A DNA stretch of 64,000 nucleotides from Microbacterium jejuense (GTDB lineage: Bacteria > Actinomycetota > Actinomycetes > Actinomycetales > Microbacteriaceae): assembly GCF_019511665.1 (NCBI RefSeq), contig NZ_JAEUAW010000001.1, positions 186,001 to 250,000 of the forward strand. Reading direction: 5' to 3'. Both the position numbers and the translations under genes were made by a program. Shown piece after piece: positions 25,809 through 34,149 of the stretch; the first letter of the stretch is position 1; every line of letters begins with the position of its first letter. The notes below the pieces were generated by a model. The model was not told the DNA's origin. It made no database searches and saw only the letters and a program-made list of their open reading frames with translations.

Positions 25809-26080
25809 TGGCGAGTCGCCACGTTTCGCGCCGGCCGGGCGGCGTTCCTGGCGACTCGCCAAGAACGTGGGGCGGGCGGCGTGGGCGTGAAGGCCGAGTC
25901 GTCGGGGCGGACTTCGTCGGACGTGGCGAGTCGCCACATTCGCCCGGGTGGGGATCGCCAGGTTCGCCGGGGTGGGGCTGCCGGTCGTGGCGAGTCGCCA
26001 GGTTCGCCGGGGTGGGGCTGCCGGTCGTGGCGAGTCGCCAGGTTCGCCGAGGTGGGGCTGCCGATCCTGGCGAGTCGCCA
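25809..26080. repeat. array of six TGGCGAGTCGCCA palindromes, partly a 40-bp tandem repeat
   Basis: The 13-mer TGGCGAGTCGCCA occurs at 25809, 25924, 25988, 26028 and 26068, and with a central C (TGGCGACTCGCCA) at 25849. From about 25951 to 26090 the sequence is a 40-bp tandem repeat (unit ending GGGGTGGGGCTGCCGGTC). No convincing coding sequence lies in 25778-26213. The same palindrome forms the array at the left edge of the window (58 and 141). Confidence 0.88.
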
Positions 26081-26213
26081 GGAACGCGCTGCCGCGGCAC
26101 CCGTGCAGACCAAAGCCCGAGCCTCCGCCGCGCAGTCCCGACCAACGACGGTCGACGCCCACCGCACACTACATCGCCCCCTCCGCCGAGAGCACGGGGA
26201 TAGCCTGAAGACG

Positions 26214-27740
26214 ATGTCGACCTCAGATCAGCCCCGCACCGGCAAGGCGACGCCGGCGACGACCGCCGTCATCCCGTTGAGCTCCGGTGCCCGGTGGCGG
26301 GCGTTCTGGGTGTGTGCGGCGGTGGCGGCGATCACGATCCTCGACATGACGAAAGTGAACGTCGCCCTGCCGTCGATCGGCGAGGTGCTCGGCGCCGGTT
26401 CCACCGAGCTGCAACTCATCGTGTCGGGGTTCGTGCTCACCTTCGGGCTCACGCTGGTGCCGATGGGGCGGCTCGGCGACCAGCGTTCGCGCCGCACCCT
26501 GTTCGTCGTCGGCCTGTCGCTGTACACGCTGACGAGCATCGCGTGCGCGCTGGCGCCGACAGCCGGCTTCCTGCTGGTGGCGAGACTGCTGCAGGGTGCG
26601 GCCGCCGGCGTGCAGATGCCGCAGGTGATCGGCATGACGCAGGAGCTCTTCCAGGGCAAGGAACGCGGCCGCGCGTTCGGCCTGTTCGGGGCGACCATCG
26701 GTGTCGCGACGGCCTTCGGCCCGACGCTCGGCGGCCTGCTGATCGCGCTCGGGGGTCCGACCGACGGCTGGCGGCTCATCTTCTGGATGAACGTTCCGCT
26801 GTGCCTCATCGCCATCGCCCTGGCGCTCTGGCTGCTGCCCGACACGCGCACGCGGTCGCAGCGCCCCGTGCAGCTCGACCCGGTCGGGGTACTGCTGTTC
26901 GGCCTGAGCGTCGTGTCACTGATGTGGCCGTTCCTGTTCACGACCGGCGCGCCCACCGACAACCCGGCGAGATGGTGGATACTGGCGGTCTTCGCGCTGT
27001 TCGTCTCGGCGTTCATCGCGTGGGAGCGGCGCTACGCCTCGCGTGGCCGGAGTCCGCTGCTGCCGCTGAGCCTGTTCGGCGTGGAGTCGTTCCGCAACGG
27101 CACGCTGCTGCAGACCGCGTACTTCACCGCGACGCCGGCGATGTTCCTCGTGACGACGCTGTACCTGCAGCTCGGGCTGGGCCTCGCCCCCGTGTACGCC
27201 GGGATGGTGTCGATCGGCTTCGCCCTGGCCAGCGCCATCACGTCGTGGGTCGGCGGAAACCTCGTAACCACGCACGGTCGCATCGTCGTGGTGTGGGGAC
27301 TGGTCGGCGTGCTCGTGTGCGTGGCCGGCCTCGTGCTCACGGCGCTGTTCAGCGATCCTGCCTGGACGCCGTACCTCGCAGCGGCGGTGATGACGGTCGG
27401 CGGCGCGGGCGGCGGTCTGGTCATCGCCCCCAACCAGACGCTCACCCTGGCCGACATCCCCGTCAAGCAGGGCGGCCTCGCCGGCTCGGTCGGGCAGCTG
27501 GGTCAGCGCATCGGCGCCGCCGTCGGCACGGCTGTCGCCCTGTCGATGTTCTACGCAGCGATCTACCGCGAGTCCGGCTCGCACGACGACCTCGTGGTCT
27601 TCCATGACGCGTACGCGTTCGGGATGCTGTCGGTCGGCGTCTTCCTGGCGCTCGCGTTCCTCGTGGCCATCGTCGACCTCACCGCTCGCCGCCGTCAGCG
27701 TGCCGGCGATGTGGCCGAGACCGGCGGCCTCGTCCCCTGA
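26214..27740 (+). CDS. MFS transporter, DHA2 family
   Basis: 508-residue multi-pass exporter, about 14 helices. Helix 1 carries ITILDMTKVNVALPSIGEVL (about 42-61), the DHA2 signature region; motif A follows as MGRLGDQRSRRTLFVVG. The MTQELFQGKERGRAFGLFG segment and FGPTLGGLL are typical motifs B and C. Substrate unknown; only distantly similar to the exporter at 307. TAGCCT ends 7 nt before ATG 26214, indicating a leaderless transcript that starts just after the palindrome array. Confidence 0.9.
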   Translation: MSTSDQPRTGKATPATTAVIPLSSGARWRAFWVCAAVAAITILDMTKVNVALPSIGEVLGAGSTELQLIVSGFVLTFGLTLVPMGRLGDQRSRRTLFVVGLSLYTLTSIACALAPTAGFLLVARLLQGAAAGVQMPQVIGMTQELFQGKERGRAFGLFGATIGVATAFGPTLGGLLIALGGPTDGWRLIFWMNVPLCLIAIALALWLLPDTRTRSQRPVQLDPVGVLLFGLSVVSLMWPFLFTTGAPTDNPARWWILAVFALFVSAFIAWERRYASRGRSPLLPLSLFGVESFRNGTLLQTAYFTATPAMFLVTTLYLQLGLGLAPVYAGMVSIGFALASAITSWVGGNLVTTHGRIVVVWGLVGVLVCVAGLVLTALFSDPAWTPYLAAAVMTVGGAGGGLVIAPNQTLTLADIPVKQGGLAGSVGQLGQRIGAAVGTAVALSMFYAAIYRESGSHDDLVVFHDAYAFGMLSVGVFLALAFLVAIVDLTARRRQRAGDVAETGGLVP

Positions 27741-27781
27741 GTGCGGGACGGGCGGGATCCGTCCTTCGCCGGTTCTGCAGG

Positions 27782-27849
27782 TGACGCGCGTAGAACCCGT
27801 TTCACTCCATGATTCCGGTCGACCCAGACTACAGGTTGACGCGCGTAGA
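27782..27849 (+). promoter_or_regulatory. two direct copies of a putative LacI operator
   Basis: TGACGCGCGTAGA occurs at 27782-27794 and again at 27837-27849, 55 bp apart, upstream of the Gfo/Idh gene. Each has an imperfect palindrome centred on CGCG (ACGCGCGT), as usual for LacI-family operators. The second follows a -35-like TTGACG (27836-27841). The LacI protein encoded at 29177 is the obvious candidate ligand. Confidence 0.55.
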
Positions 27850-27911
27850 CTCCGCGTGACAGACTCCCCGGGAGTCGGCACCGGGCCGACCCGCAAGCAT
27901 GAGGATTCGCC

Positions 27912-29141
27912 ATGGCTTTCTCCCTGGGCATCGTCGGCGCCGGCCAGTTCGCCGGGCAGTTCGCGACCCTGTTCCACCACCACCCCCTCGTCTCAGCGGT
28001 GTACGCGACGGATGTGCTCGCGGACCGCGCAGACGCCCTCGTCGCGCAGACCGGGATCGCCGGTACCTTCGAGAGCTTCGAGGCCATGCTGGCGTCCGAC
28101 GCCGTCGACGCCGTCGCGATCTTCACGCAGCGATGGACGCACGGACCCCTCGTGGTCAAGGCGCTGCGCGCGGGCAAGCACGTGTATTCGGCGGTGCCGA
28201 TGGCGATCAGCGTCGAAGAGATCGCCGCGATCATCGACGCGGTCCGAGAGACCGGCCTCGTCTACATGATGGGTGAGACGAGTTACTACAACCCCGCCAC
28301 GGTGTTCGCCCGCGGCAAGCTGCAGGCCGGGGAGTTCGGGCGCCTGTTCTATGCCGAGGGGGACTACGTGCACGACATGGACCTCGGCTTCTACGACGCC
28401 TATCGCTACTCCGGCGGTGAGAACTGGAAGTCGACGGCCAGCTACCCGCCCCTGTGGTACCCCACGCACTCGATCGGCGGCGTGCTGGGCGCGTGGCCGA
28501 CGCACGCCGCCGCGGTGTCGGCCGTGGGCGTCGTCGACGATCGCGGCGACGGGGTGTTCGACCGGGCGATCAGCCAGTTCGGCAACGACTTCTCGAACGC
28601 GACGGCGCTCTTCGAACTCGCTGCCGGCGGGTCGATGCGGATCAACGAGTTCCGCCGCGTCGGCTTCCCCTCGCATCGTCGCGAGTCGCGGTTCCGCTGG
28701 TTCGGCACCGACGGTTCGTTCGAGCAGGTCACGACGGCGTCGTTCTGGCAGACCCGCGACAGCGTCGAGGACGTCTCGAGCCTCATCGATACGCGCGCGT
28801 CGCTGTCGCTCGACGACCCTTCGCTCGCGAACGTGTCACCGGCACTGCGTGACGCATTCGTGTCGGGGTACGCCGCGATCCACGACATCGAGCGCGTGCC
28901 CGCCGAGCTGCGCGGCCTGCACAACGGCCATGAGGGGAGCCACCACTTCCTCGTCGACGACTTCGCACGTGCCGTAGAGTCGAACCTGCTCCCGCCGGTG
29001 AACGCGTGGACCGCCGCGCGCTTCACGCTGCCGGGGCTCATCGCGCACGAGTCGGCACGGCGTGGCGGTGAGCGGCTGATCATCCCCGACTTCGGCGATG
29101 CGATCGGGCCGGTCGCCACTCTGGAGGTCGCCACCGCGTAG
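27912..29141 (+). CDS. Gfo/Idh/MocA family oxidoreductase
   Basis: 409 residues. The N-terminal Rossmann domain begins GIVGAGQFAGQFATLF (6-21), and the family signature with the probable active-site position follows: AGKHVYSAVPMAIS (around 87-100), where most members have EKP and this one has SAVP. The C-terminal domain (about 125-400) has YYNP, HDMD and WYPTHSIGG segments. It would oxidise a sugar, inositol or related polyol using NAD(P). The replacement of the usual Lys of EKP is unusual. It is followed by the LacI gene, probably in one operon. Confidence 0.85.
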   Translation: MAFSLGIVGAGQFAGQFATLFHHHPLVSAVYATDVLADRADALVAQTGIAGTFESFEAMLASDAVDAVAIFTQRWTHGPLVVKALRAGKHVYSAVPMAISVEEIAAIIDAVRETGLVYMMGETSYYNPATVFARGKLQAGEFGRLFYAEGDYVHDMDLGFYDAYRYSGGENWKSTASYPPLWYPTHSIGGVLGAWPTHAAAVSAVGVVDDRGDGVFDRAISQFGNDFSNATALFELAAGGSMRINEFRRVGFPSHRRESRFRWFGTDGSFEQVTTASFWQTRDSVEDVSSLIDTRASLSLDDPSLANVSPALRDAFVSGYAAIHDIERVPAELRGLHNGHEGSHHFLVDDFARAVESNLLPPVNAWTAARFTLPGLIAHESARRGGERLIIPDFGDAIGPVATLEVATA

Positions 29142-29176
29142 GCCGGGCCGGCGGGCCGCCGGTGAGAGGAAGCCGA

Positions 29177-30196
29177 ATGGTCCAGCATCCCAAGCCCCGC
29201 AACGTCACACGCGCCGACGTCGCGCGCCTGAGCGGGGTGAGCACCGCCGTCGTGAGCTACGTGCTCAACAACGGGCCGAAACCCGTCGCGCCCGCCACGC
29301 GGGAGCGCGTGCTCGAGGCCGTGCGGGCGCTCGGATATCGGCCGAACGCGGCGGCCCGTGCGCTCTCGCGGGGCACGGCCGACACCATCGGGATGATCGT
29401 CGTCGACAGTCGCAGCCCGTTCTTCGCACAGTTCCTGCACGCACTGGACGCGGCGAGCGTACGCCACGACCGGTCGATGCTCATCGTGAACAGGGACCGC
29501 GAGCGGCAGTCGGCCGTCGAGCAGGTGCACGACCTCGTCGCCCGACAGATCGGCGGACTGATCATCGCCGATGTGATCGGCGACGCGGAGCAGCAGGTCA
29601 TCGCCGCGCTCGGCATCCCCACGCTGCTCATCAACCAGTACGGGGGCGCCGGCGGTGCGCTCGGGGCGATGGGCGTCGACTTCCGTGCCGGTGCCGAGCA
29701 GGCCGTCCAGCATCTGGTCGCCCACGGCTACCGCACCATCGATTTCGTCGGCGACGCGGCTGCGATCGATCAGCGCGAGCGCGGGTGGGCGGACGCCCTC
29801 CGCGAGGCGGGCCTTCCGCTGGGAAGGAGCGTGCACGCGTCGTTCTCGTACGAGGGCGGGTTCGCCGCGGGGCGCGCCATCGCGTCTCGCGCGACGCGGC
29901 CGCGAGCGCTGTTCGCGGCATCTGACCAGATCGCCATCGGGCTCCTCGCCGCGCTGACGGACGCCGAGCTGCGCGTTCCCGACGACATCGCCGTCGTGTC
30001 GTTCGACGGCATCGTCGAGGCGGCGTACGCCCGGCCCGCACTCACGACCGTCGCGCAGCCCATCGTCGAGATGGCGGATGCCGCGATCCGCCGCCTCGTC
30101 GCCGACGACGCCGAACCGGGCTTCACGACCTTCGACGCGACGCTCGTCGTCCGCCGGTCGTGCGGATGCGACGACGGACTCGTCGGCGGCCACTGA
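29177..30196 (+). CDS. LacI family transcriptional regulator
   Basis: 339 residues: LacI helix-turn-helix (VTRADVARLSGVSTAVVSYV, about 10-29; hinge YRPNAAARAL near 56) followed by a periplasmic-binding-protein-like sensor domain. The C-terminus ends with a Cys pair (RSCGCDDG), uncommon in this family. A GAGAGGA site lies 8 nt before ATG 29177, better than an in-frame GTG at 29162. It probably represses the Gfo/Idh gene through the two operator-like sites at 27782 and 27837, responding to a sugar-like inducer. Confidence 0.9.
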   Translation: MVQHPKPRNVTRADVARLSGVSTAVVSYVLNNGPKPVAPATRERVLEAVRALGYRPNAAARALSRGTADTIGMIVVDSRSPFFAQFLHALDAASVRHDRSMLIVNRDRERQSAVEQVHDLVARQIGGLIIADVIGDAEQQVIAALGIPTLLINQYGGAGGALGAMGVDFRAGAEQAVQHLVAHGYRTIDFVGDAAAIDQRERGWADALREAGLPLGRSVHASFSYEGGFAAGRAIASRATRPRALFAASDQIAIGLLAALTDAELRVPDDIAVVSFDGIVEAAYARPALTTVAQPIVEMADAAIRRLVADDAEPGFTTFDATLVVRRSCGCDDGLVGGH

Positions 30197-30224
30197 CGCC
30201 CACGCGATCGCGGGACGCACAGTC

Positions 30225-31685
30225 TCACTCGCGCAGCGACGCCGGCCCCAGCACGGGACGACGCCGGTCGCGCACCCAGCGCGCGTGCGTCTCGCGGAAC
30301 TCCGCGCGCGTCGTGAAGCGGTACCGGTACGACACCGCCCGCACCCACCGCGGCCTCTCGCCCGCGAAGGGATCGTGCGCGAGCAGGCGCAGGGTGGCGG
30401 CATCCCCTTCGAGGAGCTTCACGAGGAACGCCGTGAACCAGTCGTCGAGCGACCGCCCGAGCGGCAGGAACCACATGAGCCAGTCCAGGCGCAGGTGGTA
30501 CGGCGCGAACTGACGCGGGATGCGCCGCAGGTCGCCCGGCTTGCCCTTGAACTCGTACTCGTGCCACGTCGCCGTCTGCGGGTCGTCGTCCAGCGTGCCC
30601 TCGACGACGATCTCGATGCGCTCCTTCGTGACGGTGCCGAACGCGCCGTACGCGTTGGCGAGCTGAAAGCGGTTGAAGCTCGCGTTCATCAGCTGGCGGC
30701 GTGCGAACAGGTTGCGCAGCGGCGCCCAGCTGAGCCACACGTACAGCAGCGCGACCGCCGATGTCACGACGACCCAGTACAGGGGGAGCGCGGGTGCCGC
30801 ACCGTCGGCGCCTCGTCCGCCGATGCCCGGCAGCCCGATGGCCGAGAACGCGAGCACGATCGTCATCCAGTTGAGCCACGCGAAGTTGCCGGTGACGACG
30901 AGCCAGGCCTGTGTGGCGATCACGATCCCGGCGGCGACCGCTCCCACGATCGCGGGCACCGGACCGGGCACCCACAGGCCGAGGATCGGCGTGAACAGGA
31001 ACCACGGCACGACGAGCTGCGCGAAGTGGTTGCCGAGCACCTCGCCCTTGTGGAACCAGCGGGGGAGCAGGTGCGCCTGGCGGCTGAGGGGACCGGGCAT
31101 GGGCTGCGTCTCGTGGTGGTAGGTGAGCGCCGTGAGGTCGCGCCACTCGCTTCCGCCGCGGATCTTGATCATGCCGGCGCCGAACTCGAGCCGGAAGACG
31201 AGCCACCAGAACAGCACGATGACGACGGTCGGCGGCGGCTGGTCGTCCGAGCCGAGGAACGCGGCGAGGAACCCCGCCTCCAGCAGCAGCATCTCCCACC
31301 CGAAGCCGTAGAACGTCTGGCCGATCGACGTGATCGACATGTACCCCAGCCACAGCGCGAGGAAGCACAGCATCGGCACCCACGGCGGACCGAGTTGAGG
31401 GATGCCGGCGGCCAGCGCGCCGGCTACCCCGACGCCGCCCGCGCACAGCGCGACCAGGCGGCGGTCGGTGTACCGGAGGTACCGGAAGACGGTGGGATGC
31501 AGCATCCACTTCTTCCGTGTGTGCGCCCAGGCGAGCAGCTCGGGAGCGGGCAGCAGGCCGCGCTCGCCGAGGAGCGGGCGGAACTGGTTCAGCGTCGAGA
31601 CGAAGGCCACGACGTACAGCGCGGCGATGCCCCGCTGCAGCACCTGCCGTGCGAACTCGAAGTCGACCGCTGCCAGTGCGTCCAT
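30225..31685 (-). CDS. lipase maturation factor (LMF1) family membrane protein
   Basis: 486 residues with many hydrophobic segments in the first 330 and a soluble C-terminal part. The LMF family pattern is visible: FGWEMLLLEAGFLAAFLG, RLEFGAGMIKIRGGSEWRDL, TYHHETQPMPGPLS, NRFQLANAYGAFGTVTKER and RFAPYHLRLDWLMWFLPLG-like stretches. In vertebrates LMF1 helps lipases fold in the endoplasmic reticulum; the bacterial role is not known. It starts 4 bp after the stop of the upstream FAD oxidoreductase, so the two are probably cotranscribed. Confidence 0.87.
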   Translation of the reverse strand: MDALAAVDFEFARQVLQRGIAALYVVAFVSTLNQFRPLLGERGLLPAPELLAWAHTRKKWMLHPTVFRYLRYTDRRLVALCAGGVGVAGALAAGIPQLGPPWVPMLCFLALWLGYMSITSIGQTFYGFGWEMLLLEAGFLAAFLGSDDQPPPTVVIVLFWWLVFRLEFGAGMIKIRGGSEWRDLTALTYHHETQPMPGPLSRQAHLLPRWFHKGEVLGNHFAQLVVPWFLFTPILGLWVPGPVPAIVGAVAAGIVIATQAWLVVTGNFAWLNWMTIVLAFSAIGLPGIGGRGADGAAPALPLYWVVVTSAVALLYVWLSWAPLRNLFARRQLMNASFNRFQLANAYGAFGTVTKERIEIVVEGTLDDDPQTATWHEYEFKGKPGDLRRIPRQFAPYHLRLDWLMWFLPLGRSLDDWFTAFLVKLLEGDAATLRLLAHDPFAGERPRWVRAVSYRYRFTTRAEFRETHARWVRDRRRPVLGPASLRE

Positions 31686-31689
31686 CGCG

Positions 31690-33165
31690 TCACCCGCCGA
31701 AGAGATCCTCGAGCTCGCGGCGCTCGCCGCGGCCGTGGCGCGCGGCGTCGCGCATGGCCTGCCGTGCGGCATACCAGCCGGGCATGCCGGTGACGCCCGG
31801 CCCGGGAGGTGTCGAGGCCGACGCGAGGTAGACGCCCCGCAGCGGCGTGCGCCAGGGCGTCGTCGACACGACCGGACGGCGGATGGCCTGCGCGAACGTG
31901 AACGCGCCGCCGAGGATGTCGCCGCCGATGTCGCACGGGTTGAACGCCGTGCGCTGGGCGGCCGTCATCGCGTGGCTGGCCAGGATGTGGCGGCGGAAGC
32001 CCGGTGCGAAGCGCTCGACCTGACGGACGACGAGCTCGGTCGGGTCGAGCGTCGATCCCGACGGCACGTGGATGTACGCCCACAGCACGTGCTTGCCCGC
32101 CGGTGCTCGAGTCGAGTCGAGCACCGACGACTGCACGGCCAGCACATACGGCCGCTCGGTCATGCCGCCGCGGGCCACCGCGTTCTCGCTCGCCGCGATC
32201 TCGTCGCGGGTGCCGCCGAGGTGCACGGTGGGCGCGAGCGCGACGTCGGGGTGCGCCCATGGCACCGGCGCGTCGAGGGCGAAGTCGACCTTGGCGGCGG
32301 CCGCGCCGTACCGGTAGCGCCGGATCGCCTCGGCGTACTGCTGCGGAAGGCCGGGGTGCGTCAGCAGCAGCCGCGGGGTCGTGTCGAGCAGCAGCAGATC
32401 GCCCGCCTCGGGGTCGCCCCAGTCGAGGGCGGCGAGATCCGCGACGTGGTGCCGGGTCTCGACGGTGCCGCCGTGCGCGTAGAGGTCCGCGACCAGCGCG
32501 TCGGCGATCGCCTGCGCCCCGCCGCGCGGGAACGCCCACCCGTCGGCCGTGTGCGCGTGCGCCGCCAGGAACAGTCCCGACGCCGCCGCACCCAGTGACG
32601 GCAGGCGCGTGTTCGCGTGGGCCAGCACGCCGGCCAGCAGCGCGTCGGCCTCCTCGGTCGCGAACGTGCTGCGCCCGAGCGGCGACCCGAGCTGCAGGGC
32701 GCGCAGGCCGAACCGCAGCGCCGTGACGGGATGCCGGGGCACTCGCAGCAGCTGCGAGCCGGTGAAGTCCACGAGCGCGCCGAGGTGGCGGCTGAGCGGC
32801 CGCAGCACGCCGCGCCACGCGCGCGCGTCGCGGCCCAGCGCGTCAGCCGTGCGCTCCAGATCGCGCCACGCGATCGCCGCCCGCCCGCCGTCGAGCGGCT
32901 GCGCGTACGACGCACGCGGATGGATCCACTCGATGCGCTCGCCGAGGCCGAAGGCGCGGAAGAAGGGCGACGACAGCGCCGCCGGGTGCACGGTCGAGCC
33001 CACGTCGTGGCGGAAGCCGGGGAGCGTCAGCGCTGCGGTGCGGGTGCCGCCGCCGACGGTGGAGGAGGCCTCGAGGACGCGCACGTCGTACCCGGCGCGG
33101 CCGAGTGCGACCGCCGCCGCCAGGCCGTTCGGCCCGCTTCCGACCACCGTGGCACGTCTGGCCAT
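31690..33165 (-). CDS. FAD-dependent oxidoreductase (phytoene desaturase/amine oxidase-like)
   Basis: 491 residues. The N-terminal dinucleotide-binding motif VVGSGPNGLAAAVALGRAGYDVRVLE (7-32, shown here in family form) is followed by the carotenoid-desaturase-like VGGGTRTAALTLPGFRHDVGS segment. The C-terminal FAD motif is GVYLASASTPPGPGVTGMPG (about 451-470). Members desaturate or isomerise carotenoids or retinoids, or oxidise related lipids. No carotenoid synthesis genes are nearby, so the substrate is open. It pairs with the LMF-like gene downstream. Confidence 0.85.
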   Translation of the reverse strand: MARRATVVGSGPNGLAAAVALGRAGYDVRVLEASSTVGGGTRTAALTLPGFRHDVGSTVHPAALSSPFFRAFGLGERIEWIHPRASYAQPLDGGRAAIAWRDLERTADALGRDARAWRGVLRPLSRHLGALVDFTGSQLLRVPRHPVTALRFGLRALQLGSPLGRSTFATEEADALLAGVLAHANTRLPSLGAAASGLFLAAHAHTADGWAFPRGGAQAIADALVADLYAHGGTVETRHHVADLAALDWGDPEAGDLLLLDTTPRLLLTHPGLPQQYAEAIRRYRYGAAAAKVDFALDAPVPWAHPDVALAPTVHLGGTRDEIAASENAVARGGMTERPYVLAVQSSVLDSTRAPAGKHVLWAYIHVPSGSTLDPTELVVRQVERFAPGFRRHILASHAMTAAQRTAFNPCDIGGDILGGAFTFAQAIRRPVVSTTPWRTPLRGVYLASASTPPGPGVTGMPGWYAARQAMRDAARHGRGERRELEDLFGG

Positions 33166-33302
33166 GCCCCCATCCTCCCACCGGACGCGCGACCCCGCTG
33201 AGGTGCCGAGATCGGGCGGGCGAGTCCGCGTGGCGACCTTCCTCGCGACCCGGGGCAGGGACAGGATGGAGGGGCGGACGGTCCGCGGAGATGAGGTGGA
33301 TC

Positions 33303-33887
33303 ATGCAATCGGTGCTTCTCGACACTCCGGACGGGATCACGGCGCGACTGGGCTGGGACCCGAAGCTGCCCGAGCACGACCGCAAGCGTCAGCTGGCGAA
33401 GGAGCTCGTCGCCGCCCGCCTCGGCGTGGAGCCGACGGACGTCCGCGTCGAGCGCGAAGCGCCCGGCACGTTCGGCTTCCACACGCAGTTGATCGCCGAA
33501 GTCGCCGGCCAGGAGGTGCCGCTCAAGATCCGCAACGCCAGCTTCCGCGCGGCGACCGTCGTCGCGCTCGTCGACCCGGCGGCGCAGCTCGGGATCGATC
33601 TGCGCGACGCGCACCCCGACGACAACGAGCTGCACGTCATGCAGCGGCACTCGCACCTGTTCGCCACCGACGAGGGCGACCTCCCCAAGCTCCTCGCGCA
33701 TTGGACCCGCGTCCAGGCGGTGCGCGACGCCGACGGCCGCGGCGCGCGCGTGGCCGCCGATCACGTGCGGCTCGACAGCCCGCTCGCGAAGGGCTGGATC
33801 CCCGACCGCAAGGTGCAGTACCGCCTCGTCGACGTGTCGCGCGACAGCTGGATCATCACACTGGCCTACGCACCGGCGCCGGCCTGA
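33303..33887 (+). CDS. divergent phosphopantetheinyl-transferase-like protein
   Basis: 194 residues. The layout resembles 4'-phosphopantetheinyl transferases: a GIDL segment near residue 98 (usually GID-E with a metal Asp) and, about 40 residues on, FATDEGDLPKLLAHW followed by TRVQAVRDADGRG, where active enzymes have W-x-x-KEA-x-x-K-x-x-G-x-G. The usual Lys of KEA and the second metal acid are not conserved, so it may be inactive or belong to another family. Start ATG 33303 follows GAGGTGG; ATG 33291 is also in frame. No operon partner. Confidence 0.5.
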   Translation: MQSVLLDTPDGITARLGWDPKLPEHDRKRQLAKELVAARLGVEPTDVRVEREAPGTFGFHTQLIAEVAGQEVPLKIRNASFRAATVVALVDPAAQLGIDLRDAHPDDNELHVMQRHSHLFATDEGDLPKLLAHWTRVQAVRDADGRGARVAADHVRLDSPLAKGWIPDRKVQYRLVDVSRDSWIITLAYAPAPA

Positions 33888-33899
33888 GCCGGGGCGGGC

Positions 33900-33969
33900 A
33901 GGCGTTTCGTCTCCGCGCGCCCAGATCTCGGTCGTTGAGCGGAGCGACGAAGGAGCGAAGACGAAACGC
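33900..33969. repeat. dispersed palindromic element, copy C (partial)
   Basis: GCGTTTCGTCT (33902-33912) pairs exactly with AGACGAAACGC (33959-33969). Between them lies CGGTCGTTGAGCG (33929-33941), giving one full ~42-nt half-unit (GGTCGTTGAGCG ... AGACGAAACGC) plus a fragment of an inverted one. It is the same family as 3501-3625 and 60303-60413, but here it is intergenic. Confidence 0.85.
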
Positions 33970-33996
33970 TCAGGCCGCCGTTCGGCCCGGGCGCCC

Positions 33997-34082
33997 GGCA
34001 TCCACTCTCCTTCGTGCTGCCGAAAGCGTCGAACGCTGTCGAAAGCATCTGGCGCGAATGCCGATTTCGACAGCGTGGGCGA
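33997..34082. repeat. nested palindromic element with GCTGTCGAAA core, copy 2
   Basis: The core 34016-34082 matches 8359-8425 base for base over most of 67 bp. It has the left arm CGCTGTCGAAA (34034-34044), the right arm TTTCGACAGCG (34065-34075) and an upstream degenerate left arm. As in copy 1, GGCATCCAC stands on the left (33998-34006). It lies in the gap between convergent genes. Confidence 0.8.
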
Positions 34083-34120
34083 TGGGCGTGCGGCGCCGCC
34101 CGTCGGAGCCGGTGGACGAG

Positions 34121-34142
34121 GGATGCCGGGCCCCCGGCATCC
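34121..34142. terminator. GGATGCC-stem terminator after nadE
   Basis: GGATGCCGGG (34121-34130), a CC loop and CCCGGCATCC (34133-34142) form an exact 10-bp stem 7 bp from the nadE stop. The stem is built from the over-represented heptamer, like the ones at 1724 and 50090. Confidence 0.65.
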
Positions 34143-34149
34143 ACGATCC

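Noticed and set aside
25778..26213. CRISPR array in the repeat-rich gap
   Set aside because: Repeats are a palindrome within a tandem unit, there are no unique spacers of constant length, and no cas genes are present.
31690..33165. Carotenoid biosynthesis cluster
   Set aside because: Only one desaturase-like flavoprotein is present, with no phytoene synthase, prenyl synthase or cyclase gene nearby.
34016..34082. Insertion sequence or transposon end
   Set aside because: There is no transposase and no target duplication that I can see; the element is only about 70 bp and palindromic.
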